From: SIG673 sp964520875
GTDB lineage: Bacteria; Bacillota; Clostridia; Oscillospirales; CAG-272
Reading direction: 5' to 3'
Assembly (NCBI GenBank): GCA_964520875.1
Contig: CAZFQJ010000109.1
Span: 1 to 5,347 of the forward strand
DNA: 5,347 bases
Shown: one piece after another, positions 1 through 5,336 of the stretch
Numbering within the stretch: position 1 is the first letter of the stretch
Layout of the letters: every line of letters starts with the position of its first letter
Program-made: the position numbers and the translations under genes
Notes under the pieces: model-generated
The model's database searches: none
What the model saw: only the letters and a program-made list of their open reading frames with translations
What the model was told of the DNA's origin: nothing

Positions 1-108
1 AGAAAAAGAAAGAAATTTTTACAGTCAAACTTCAGCGCCACCGGGGACGTTTTTTCACTCCGAGGGGTTCGCACAGAGATAAGCTTTTTGCGAATAATGG
101 GAAACGGT

Positions 109-217
109 AAGCCTCTCACTCCAGGAGAGGTGGCACGTGTATGCGTGACGGAGAGGGTAATATATCCAATTTCCCTCTCACCCGCTCACGCGGGAGCTCT
201 CCCAAAGGGCGAGCCTT
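109..217. repeat. Hairpin-rich interspersed repeat element
   Basis: Four short inverted repeats are packed side by side. CCTCTC (112-117) pairs with GAGAGG (125-130). GAGAGGG (151-157) pairs with CCCTCTC (173-179). CCCGC (181-185) pairs with GCGGG (190-194) around a 4-base loop. GCTCTCCC (196-203) pairs with GGGCGAGC (207-214) with one mismatch around AAA. The ends are imperfect inverted copies (AAGCCTC at 109-115, GAGCCTT at 211-217). Read on the minus strand, the 'GGCTC..CCCTTTGGGAGAGCT' start and the 'CTCTCCGTCACG..GTGCCACCTCTCC' part look like non-coding dispersed repeats I associate with clostridial genomes; that is from memory, not a search. It has the shape of a small non-autonomous palindromic element. 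No convincing target-site duplication is visible. Confidence 0.55.
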
Positions 218-261
218 AAAATATTCCGATAATGAACGGTCAGCGTTCAACAGAACGCTCC

Positions 262-420
262 GTCATCCTGAGCGAAGTCGAAATCCGAGCGTAGCGAGGA
301 TCAAACGGTGCGTAGCAACGTTTGGGATCTAAATCACTTTTACCCAAACCGTCAAAGATCCCACCTCGCTCCGCTCGGTGCTGCTTCGCAGTTCGACTCG
401 CTTCGCTCGCTCAGGATGAC
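262..420. repeat. Inverted 'GTCATCCTGAGCGAAG' interspersed repeat
   Basis: The left arm at 262-282 begins GTCATCCTGAGCGAAG and ends TCGAA. The right arm at 392-420 is its reverse complement with 8 extra bases (a GCGAAGCGA-type expansion). Nested inside are two smaller inverted pairs: GTTTGGG (320-326) with CCCAAAC (343-349), and TGGGATCT (323-330) with AGATCCCA (356-363). The two nested pairs share bases and so would form alternative folds. This arm sequence resembles a dispersed non-coding repeat seen in many bacterial assemblies (recollection, not a search). It may be a decayed mobile element remnant or a REP-like sequence. It lies downstream of the lipoprotein terminator, a common place for such repeats. 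Confidence 0.6.
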
Positions 421-429
421 ATAGACGTG

Positions 430-497
430 AAAACGGTACGCAGTCTCGTTGGAATCTCGGTCGAAAAAGTTCGACTCGTTTCGCTCATAATGACATA
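430..497. repeat. Shortened direct copy of the adjacent repeat
   Basis: This stretch repeats the right part of the preceding element in the same orientation. GTTCGACTCG..TTCGCTC..TGACATA at 469-497 matches 391-423 with a 4-base deletion and a few substitutions. AACGGTACGCAG at 432-443 matches AACGGTGCGTAG at 305-316. The middle of the first copy (about 332-390) is mostly missing here. It looks like a tandem duplication that later lost its interior, or a second insertion of a shorter variant next to the first. It is non-coding. Confidence 0.5.
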
Positions 498-525
498 GCG
501 GCTGGACGAAAAAATTGTTTTACAC

Positions 526-570
526 AAAAAATTTCCCACAAACCTTTTTATCGGTCTGTGGGAAATTTTC
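526..570 (-). terminator. Intrinsic terminator of the lipoprotein gene
   Basis: A perfect 13-bp inverted repeat joins 528-540 with 557-569. A further 3 bp are possible (ACC 542-544 with GGT 553-555) after a one-pair mismatch. On the minus strand the hairpin starts 26 bases after the lipoprotein stop codon and ends in a run of six T's, partly inside the stem. This is the classic Rho-independent form. The first arm is A-rich, so the plus strand also ends in TTTT and weak termination of rightward transcripts is possible. Confidence 0.85.
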
Positions 571-595
571 TCTAATGTGATTTTTCTTTTATTCC

Positions 596-3500
596 TTACA
601 TAGCGACTTCAAGATCGAAATCGAAATCGAAGGTTATTACGTCGAAACTGTAATAAAGATCGACATGGAAGGTAATGACGGTGGAGTCGTCGGTCATCGT
701 GGGGACTACCGATCCGGTAATGATAGACTCTATCTCGTCAAGTATGTTGCTCTTGCTTCTTATGTTATTGGCAAGCGCCGCATAGTCGGCTTCTGCAAAT
801 TCTTCCGGAAGCGCAATGAATCCGAAAACGTCCGCCCAAACAACGTTTGTAACATCATCCATTGCAAGATGTCCGATAGCGCTGATCACGTAGAGAACGT
901 AAGTTTCAACTTCGCCATATTCACCGCTCTTAGCCTTTATAAGCGCCTCGGGAGCAAGATCGACGATCTTTTCGGGAGAAGCGAATATCGTAATGACCAT
1001 ATCGCAAACCCCCTTGGCATATCCGGTATTGGCGCTTACGAGTCCGGCAAGAGCATTGATAGCGTCCGCCTCTACCTTAGCGTAGAACTTCTCGTGAGAG
1101 GCGTCATCCGCGGCGGTATAAGCCGTGAGATACTCACCGAAATATTCGGGAGCGATCGCGTTGCCTATCTTGAGTATATAGAGGAGATCGTCTATCGATT
1201 CTACGACATCATCGTCGGTATCGTCGACCGTCTCGATATTATCATCTTCATCGTCATCGGTCGTCGGGAAGTAAGCTTCAAGATACGCCTTGACTGCGGC
1301 TTTGAGAGCAATCTTACGAGCAATGAAAGTTTCACGTTGTATAATGGTCAAATCGCCTTCAACATAAACAGGGTAGAGTTCTTCATTGATATCTTCAATT
1401 TTTAAAGCATCAAGCAACTTACCGATCACTTCATTAAACTCTTCCTCGGTGAGCATTATTCTGAGAAGTATATCTACGTAAACAACACTCACATCTGCAA
1501 CTTCAAAATTGAACTTGCTTTCGTCCGACTTTACATAAGCATATGCGATAATTGCGGAAACTACGGAAGCTACTCTGTCGGTGCCGTACTTTTCCATGAA
1601 TTCGGATATATCAAGAGTACGAAGGTCGATAACTATATGAGCAAGACGCGTCACCGTACCGGCATTGACTAATGCAACGACTCCAGCATCGAAGAACATA
1701 TTCTTCATGTAGTTGGCATAAGCGAGATCCGCCGCTTCTATCTTTTCTATCAGAGCGGTCTCTGCGTCTTCAAGAGAATCCTCGTCAGCATTGATGTAAT
1801 CAACGAGCGCCATGAAGAACTCGCCGAGCGCTACCATATCGATCGTCTTGTTCGCAGTTTCATCGGAATCGGCAAAGTTATCTACATACTGCTTTCCGAC
1901 GGAGAAGATCACGTACAGGTAAGCGTTAGCTATCTCTTCGCTATCTCCGTCCTTAATAGCTTCCGCAAGAGCCGCTATGTAATTTGCGGTCTTATCTCCG
2001 GCGATCTCGTTTGCTTCATAGTAGTACTTAAGCGAAACTATGATCAGATCGTCTGCCGTAACGGTAACTTTATCTTCGCCATCAGCGGGCGTAAGATTCG
2101 TTGCATATTCTTTTACATAGTTAATGTAAGCCTTAATGGGATTCTGCTCCCTGTAAAGATCGTCTACCATGGCAAGCAGATAGTCGCAAAGCTTTATAAG
2201 CTGAGCTTTTTCTATTCCGCCGTTTTTATTATAATATTTAATGAAATCGGATATTTCCTTTGCGGCATCTGCGCCGAATATACCGTCGATGATCGCCGCT
2301 TTGATAGTTTCTACGGAAACAGTATCTTCTTCGGAAGCCTCGGCGGCAGCCTTAATGCTCTTTACTATGTTTGCAAGGAGAGCCTTTATAGCCGCAGTAT
2401 CGTCAGCGTTTTCTACTCCTTCAACTTCACCTTCGGAAGCGGCTTCAATCGTGCTATCTTCATCGGAAGAAGGCTCAAGAACAGCGATCAGCTTGTTGCA
2501 GATAGCTATAAGATCGGTCTTGTTTATGTTTCCGCTTATGAGCATATCAACGAGCGTTTTGATATCCGCGGCAGCGCCTTCGCCGAGAACGGTATCGATG
2601 TATGCCGCGTTCTCGTTGGTCTCGCCTTCGGTTACCTTAAGTACGTTCGAGATAGCCGTAAGGATCACGTCGGTAAAGTAGTCTCCGTCCTCGCCAAGAT
2701 CTTCCTTTGCGGCATATATCGCGGCGGTAAGAGCGGTGGTGAGCTTTCCGAGATCTTTATCATTATTACCGATAACGGTATTTACGAAATCAAGGAACTT
2801 CGAAGTGCAGAACTCACCGTTTTCGATGTAGTCATCGGCGATCGCCTTGATCTTCGCGCTGACGCCCTTGCCGAAAACTTTTTCGTCAAGAAGAGCCGCA
2901 TTTTCCTCGTCACCGAGAACATCGGAAACGACCTTAAGAACGACATCGGTGAAATAATCGCCGTCTTCCGCTTCTTCGAATGCCTTTTCGGCTTCTTCCA
3001 TTGCTTCGGAAATGCTCTTCATTATCTTAGCTATATCGACTATATCTCCTTCATCTGCGTAAACAGACTCAATTACACCGCTGATCAGCTTAAGAGTCTC
3101 GGCAGTATCAGCCTTGAGCATGAGAATGAAGAGTGTGCAACCGGTATGGTCAAAATCGTAATCATCCTCGGGTCTGAGCATTTCGGCTACGATTTCCGCT
3201 CCGAACAGATCGTAAAATGAAACCGTTCCGTCGAATACCGCTTTTTCCACAACAGAAGCGAACTTATCATGCAGATCATTAAATGTCTTCGCGTACTCGT
3301 CGGGATCATATCCGAGAATCGTGCAAATTACCCTTGCGTAAAGATCCTTACCCTCGGGCTTAACCTTCTCGGCAACCTCAAGAGTAGAACCGGCAAACTG
3401 TGCAACATTCTCATCGTCAAAATAAGCATAACCCATACTGATACGTTCGGCAGCGAAATACATACCGTTTTCGAGAACGTATTCGGTTCCGTCGGCTTTG

Positions 3501-4861
3501 TAGAACTTACCGTCCTTCTCATAGAGCATTACGTTGTTATAGGTCTCGCCGTTATAATCCTTGAAAAGTGGAACATAGGTCGATACAAACTCGTATACGA
3601 TCGCCTCGCAGTAAATGAGGGTATACGCGCCGAGCCAATCGCCGGCCGCTGCGGGAGAATTATCGTCAAGAAGAGCACCGAAGAGACGATTCCAAAGAGC
3701 AACATCATAATCGCTTATTTCGGGAACCGCCTTCAGAGCCGCATAAAGTGCGGGAAGAGCGACTTCAACAACATAATTACCGTCGTCGGAAAAATCCGCT
3801 TCCAGATCGGCGAGCTCGTTCTTAAGAACGGTCATGAACTTATTCGCATCCTTTGCGCCGATAAGCTCGCATATGGTGTTGACATCTGCGGCTATCTCGG
3901 AAAGGTCCGCACCCTTGAATACCTTCTTTACAATATTTGATAACGGAGTCTTAAGATCTTCGACAAGTTCATCGGCAGCCTTTGCGTCAAATATTATGCC
4001 GGTATATGTATACTTCGAATATATCTCGGTTCCTTCCGGAACTGCCGTACCGGCTACCATATACTTTCCGGACTCTTCGTCGTATGCCGCATATTCGAAT
4101 ACCTTAAGCTCGGAATTCCAAACATAAGCTCCGGAGTTCTGACGCTCGGTATTCTCACCAAGCCACTCGACGCTGAACGCTTTGTGGTTTTCGTCGAATT
4201 TTTCATCTTTACTATCAATGTATACAACAAAGTCCTTTTCGGGATATATCACATCGGTAGCAAGAGACGCGATTATCTCGGGGAATACTGCCGATACGAT
4301 TCTTTCGGCAATATATCCTTCGACACCGCCGAAATCGGTTTCAAGATTTCCGCCGAACGTTCCGAGCGCAGAGAAGAGCGCCTTAAGAAGATCGGACGTA
4401 GTCTTGAATTCCGCGTCATCATCGGAATTGAAAGCAAGCTCTATGAGAAGAGCCTTTACGACGTCGGAAACATCGACATCGGCTATCGTTATGTTATCAA
4501 GCTCCTTCTCGAAATCCGGAATCTTATAATCCTCAACGCCGAGAACGGAGGACTTTACGGAGCCCGTGAACTTGGCTTTGACCTTGGCGTTGATCGTAGA
4601 CACGCCTGCCGCTTTGATCGCGGCAAGTATCTGCGCCTTAGTCAGCGGAATATCGGGATTCACGGGATCATCGGGATCTGTGGGGTCCGAAGGATCCGAG
4701 GGCTCGGAAGGATCGGAAGGAGTTTCGGGGTTATTGGGGGTGCTGGGGTTGTTCGGGGTCGGGTTGGGTGTTTCGGGTTTCTTCTTGTTGCACGAAACGA
4801 CCATGGTAAACATCATTACCGCTACTAAAAGCAGAGCAACGACTCTTAACCATTTTTTCAT
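596..4861 (-). CDS. Large acidic repeat-containing lipoprotein, unknown function
   Basis: The product has 1421 residues. I do not recognise the family. The N-terminus (MKKWLR, then a hydrophobic run to residue 22) ends in lipobox VVSC, so Cys24 should be lipid-modified after signal peptidase II cleavage. This predicts an anchor on the outer face of the cytoplasmic membrane. Residues 29-72 form a proline-rich stalk with Pro at every third position. The body is acidic and mostly predicted helical by eye, with no further clear membrane segment. Three divergent tandem units of about 90 residues occupy roughly 610-902, and units one and two both carry DGDYFTDV (633-640, 725-732). Residues 965-994 resemble 1303-1335. 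Beta-like inserts lie at about 244-290 and 443-515. An Asp-rich stretch spans 1201-1225, and the end alternates Phe and Asp (FDFDFDLEV). ATG at 4861 is chosen for its ribosome binding site and intact signal peptide. No catalytic motif is seen. It lies 90 bases downstream of a small membrane protein gene and ends at a strong terminator. Coding status is near certain; function is open. Confidence 0.95.
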   Translation of the reverse strand: MKKWLRVVALLLVAVMMFTMVVSCNKKKPETPNPTPNNPSTPNNPETPSDPSEPSDPSDPTDPDDPVNPDIPLTKAQILAAIKAAGVSTINAKVKAKFTGSVKSSVLGVEDYKIPDFEKELDNITIADVDVSDVVKALLIELAFNSDDDAEFKTTSDLLKALFSALGTFGGNLETDFGGVEGYIAERIVSAVFPEIIASLATDVIYPEKDFVVYIDSKDEKFDENHKAFSVEWLGENTERQNSGAYVWNSELKVFEYAAYDEESGKYMVAGTAVPEGTEIYSKYTYTGIIFDAKAADELVEDLKTPLSNIVKKVFKGADLSEIAADVNTICELIGAKDANKFMTVLKNELADLEADFSDDGNYVVEVALPALYAALKAVPEISDYDVALWNRLFGALLDDNSPAAAGDWLGAYTLIYCEAIVYEFVSTYVPLFKDYNGETYNNVMLYEKDGKFYKADGTEYVLENGMYFAAERISMGYAYFDDENVAQFAGSTLEVAEKVKPEGKDLYARVICTILGYDPDEYAKTFNDLHDKFASVVEKAVFDGTVSFYDLFGAEIVAEMLRPEDDYDFDHTGCTLFILMLKADTAETLKLISGVIESVYADEGDIVDIAKIMKSISEAMEEAEKAFEEAEDGDYFTDVVLKVVSDVLGDEENAALLDEKVFGKGVSAKIKAIADDYIENGEFCTSKFLDFVNTVIGNNDKDLGKLTTALTAAIYAAKEDLGEDGDYFTDVILTAISNVLKVTEGETNENAAYIDTVLGEGAAADIKTLVDMLISGNINKTDLIAICNKLIAVLEPSSDEDSTIEAASEGEVEGVENADDTAAIKALLANIVKSIKAAAEASEEDTVSVETIKAAIIDGIFGADAAKEISDFIKYYNKNGGIEKAQLIKLCDYLLAMVDDLYREQNPIKAYINYVKEYATNLTPADGEDKVTVTADDLIIVSLKYYYEANEIAGDKTANYIAALAEAIKDGDSEEIANAYLYVIFSVGKQYVDNFADSDETANKTIDMVALGEFFMALVDYINADEDSLEDAETALIEKIEAADLAYANYMKNMFFDAGVVALVNAGTVTRLAHIVIDLRTLDISEFMEKYGTDRVASVVSAIIAYAYVKSDESKFNFEVADVSVVYVDILLRIMLTEEEFNEVIGKLLDALKIEDINEELYPVYVEGDLTIIQRETFIARKIALKAAVKAYLEAYFPTTDDDEDDNIETVDDTDDDVVESIDDLLYILKIGNAIAPEYFGEYLTAYTAADDASHEKFYAKVEADAINALAGLVSANTGYAKGVCDMVITIFASPEKIVDLAPEALIKAKSGEYGEVETYVLYVISAIGHLAMDDVTNVVWADVFGFIALPEEFAEADYAALANNIRSKSNILDEIESIITGSVVPTMTDDSTVITFHVDLYYSFDVITFDFDFDLEVAM
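2156..3034 (-). repeat. Three tandem ~90-residue protein repeats
   Basis: Within the lipoprotein, residues about 610-700, 702-798 and 824-902 align with one another. Units one and two share DGDYFTDV followed by [VI]L, then N-A-A, then D-x(1-2)-V-[FL]-G-x-G, then a run of helices. Unit three lacks the DGDYFTDV box but keeps D-G-I-F-G, an A/K-rich helix, and LIKLCDYLLAMV, which matches LIAICNKLIAVL in unit two. Units two and three each carry a Cys in this last helix (788, 892). At the DNA level the DGDYFTDV boxes (about 2666-2689 and 2942-2965) differ at many synonymous sites, so the duplication is old rather than recent slippage. The alignment was made by eye. Confidence 0.6.
4646..4753 (-). 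repeat. Codon-triplet repeat coding the Pro-rich stalk
   Basis: Residues 37-72 of the lipoprotein are twelve consecutive x-x-Pro triplets (NNP, STP, NNP, ETP, SDP, SEP, SDP, SDP, TDP, DDP, VNP, DIP). Pro32 and Pro36 extend the pattern on the N-terminal side. The DNA has a matching 9-base period of CCx-type codons. Spacers of this type keep lipoproteins extended away from the membrane and through the cell wall. Short-period DNA of this kind can change length by slippage in steps of three residues, so stalk length may vary between strains. Confidence 0.85.
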
Positions 4862-4866
4862 AGTGT

Positions 4867-4878
4867 CACCTATCCTTT
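4867..4878 (-). promoter_or_regulatory. Ribosome binding site of the lipoprotein gene
   Basis: The minus strand reads AAAGGATAGGTG followed by ACACT and ATG. There are two overlapping candidates: AAAGGA, 11 bases from the start codon, and AGGTG, 5 bases from it. Neither has ideal sequence and spacing together, but both support the ATG at 4861. The next in-frame ATGs (residues 16, 17 and 20) would destroy the signal peptide. Confidence 0.7.
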
Positions 4879-4887
4879 CATGTATTG

Positions 4888-4908
4888 TCGGAGCCGCTCG
4901 GACTCCGA
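4888..4908. other. Small hairpin upstream of the lipoprotein ribosome binding site
   Basis: TCGGAG (4888-4893) and CTCCGA (4903-4908) form a 6-bp stem around a 9-base loop, ending 9 bases before the AAAGGA motif on the minus strand. It is not followed by T's on that strand, so it is unlikely to be a terminator. It could protect or insulate the start of the lipoprotein message. It shares the octamer AGCCGCTC (4892-4899, 4926-4933) with the neighbouring hairpin, so the two could form alternative pairings. Confidence 0.4.
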
Positions 4909-4921
4909 AAAGTTACAAAAT

Positions 4922-4941
4922 ATGTAGCCGCTCCTCGCGGC
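4922..4941 (-). terminator. Possible weak terminator after the small gene
   Basis: GCCGC (4927-4931 on the plus strand) and GCGGC (4937-4941) form a perfect 5-bp GC stem with a 5-base loop. It sits 10 bases after the stop codon of the small membrane protein. On the minus strand the stem is followed by TACATATTTTGTAACTTTT, so the T-rich stretch starts late and is interrupted. This would be a poor terminator. Partial read-through into the lipoprotein gene, lowering its expression relative to the small gene, fits the layout but is inference. Confidence 0.35.
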
Positions 4942-4951
4942 GCGGACCGTA

Positions 4952-5224
4952 TCAGTCCTCTTTTTCGTCGACCGCTTCGTCGGCGTCGGGGGCCGCTTCG
5001 ACGTTCTCTACCTCGCCGTCTGCTTCGTCGTCGCAGTCGCAAAGCTCGCACTCATCGCACTCGCCGTTACAGCGATCGCCCTCTTCATCGGCGTCGGACT
5101 CGTCGTGTTTGCAGCAGAGCTTCTTTTGCATCTTATCGACAAAAGCCGCAACTGCAACCGCGGCAGCCGCTATCGCGCCGAGGATAAGCAGAAACTTTAA
5201 AATTCCCTTGGTCTTCTTGTTCAT
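4952..5224 (-). CDS. Small membrane-anchored acidic, Cys-rich protein
   Basis: The product has 90 residues and starts MNKKTKG. I do not recognise a named family. A short basic N-terminus (Lys 3, 4, 6, 10) precedes one hydrophobic segment (about residues 8-29, Ala/Ile/Val/Leu-rich), then basic KMQKK (31-35). The remaining ~50 residues are strongly acidic. The tail holds seven cysteines: Cys37-Cys38 with His40 nearby, and a cluster at 52, 56, 59, 62 and 64 (C-x3-C-x2-C-x2-C-x-C). This spacing could bind a metal or form disulfides, but it fits no classic zinc or iron-sulfur signature I know. There is no lipobox. The segment is most likely an uncleaved anchor, and topology is ambiguous because both flanks are basic. 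I place the start at the ATG at 5224: AAAGGAG lies 8 bases upstream, and a TTG six codons earlier overlaps that site. It is first in a likely two-gene unit with the large lipoprotein. Confidence 0.85.
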   Translation of the reverse strand: MNKKTKGILKFLLILGAIAAAAVAVAAFVDKMQKKLCCKHDESDADEEGDRCNGECDECELCDCDDEADGEVENVEAAPDADEAVDEKED

Positions 5225-5232
5225 AACAGTTT

Positions 5233-5239
5233 CTCCTTT
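5233..5239 (-). promoter_or_regulatory. Ribosome binding site deciding the start of the small gene
   Basis: AAAGGAG on the minus strand lies 8 bases before the ATG at 5224, near-ideal for Bacillota. It overlaps the codons that follow an in-frame TTG at 5242. That rules the TTG out as the natural start and shortens the protein to 90 residues. Confidence 0.85.
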
Positions 5240-5246
5240 CAATTTC

Positions 5247-5289
5247 AGACCGTTTACCTACGGACCTTTTGGAGATCGGCGGACCGTTT
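5247..5289 (-). repeat. Three direct 9-base repeats in the leader
   Basis: On the minus strand AAACGGTCC (5281-5289), AAAAGGTCC (5262-5270) and AAACGGTCT (5247-5255) occur between the TATAAT boxes and the ribosome binding site. Their start-to-start spacings are 19 and 15 bases. They differ from AAACGGTCC by at most one base. A related ACGGTCCGC occurs again just after the small gene's stop codon (4942-4950) and covers the first leader copy (5279-5287). They could be operator sites or RNA-level binding sites, or short chance repeats. Confidence 0.35.
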
Positions 5290-5296
5290 TTCCACT

Positions 5297-5302
5297 ATTA
5301 TA
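5297..5302 (-). promoter_or_regulatory. Candidate -10 box, downstream
   Basis: A perfect TATAAT on the minus strand would start transcription near 5290, giving a leader of about 66 bases. No TTGACA-like hexamer lies 16-18 bases upstream (GCACAC-like sequence instead), and there is no extended TG. It is therefore weaker than the upstream box, or needs an activator. Confidence 0.35.
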
Positions 5303-5327
5303 CGGCTCTCCTTCTCCTCGTGTGCTT

Positions 5328-5336
5328 ATTATAACA
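5328..5336 (-). promoter_or_regulatory. Extended -10 promoter for the two-gene unit
   Basis: TGTTATAAT on the minus strand is a perfect extended -10 (TG-n-TATAAT). Transcription would start near 5321, about 97 bases before the ATG of the small gene. The -35 region would lie just outside the window, so it cannot be judged. No other strong minus-strand promoter is visible before either gene, which makes this the best candidate for driving both. Confidence 0.6.

Larger units (their letters stand above)
1..595. other. Gene-free repeat-bearing intergenic region
   Basis: I find no supported coding sequence in these 595 bases. Positions 1-108 are A/T-rich at the edge and show no clear motif. Positions 109-217 and 262-497 are dispersed-repeat material (separate entries), and 526-570 is the terminator of the large lipoprotein gene. 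A plus-strand frame is open from the window edge to a stop at 217-219, and a 63-codon ATG frame runs 141-332. Both run through hairpin repeats, lack a ribosome binding site, and give the low-information peptides such repeats usually yield. I therefore treat them as non-coding. The open frame at the edge could still hold the last codons of a gene outside the window, but nothing supports that. Confidence 0.7.

Noticed and set aside
1..219. Plus-strand frame open from the window edge to a stop at 217-219
   Set aside because: More than half lies in repeat DNA and the rest shows no protein character. A truncated gene end cannot be excluded, but nothing supports it.
141..332. 63-codon plus-strand frame starting ATG
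   Set aside because: It runs through the hairpin repeat and the GTCATCCTGAGCGAAG repeat, has no ribosome binding site, and gives the RHPERSRNPS-type peptide typical of spurious frames in such repeats.
109..497. CRISPR array
   Set aside because: Repeats are unequal, mixed in orientation and not separated by regular spacers.
665..1405. 246-codon plus-strand frame inside the lipoprotein gene
   Set aside because: Antisense shadow. The minus-strand frame is continuous, has a signal peptide, ribosome binding site and terminator, and shows internal protein repeats; this frame has none.
4184..4828. Overlapping 214- and 115-codon plus-strand frames opposite the lipoprotein N-terminus
   Set aside because: Gly/Arg/Ile-biased shadows of the Pro/Asp stalk and helical body in reverse, with no ribosome binding site.
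4885..5187. 100-codon Arg-rich plus-strand frame opposite the small gene
   Set aside because: The arginine richness is the antisense image of acidic GA-rich codons. It has no plausible ribosome binding site, while the minus-strand gene has a strong one.
5225..5242. TTG start adding six residues to the small protein
   Set aside because: The AAAGGAG ribosome binding site lies within these codons, so the downstream ATG at 5224 is the natural start.
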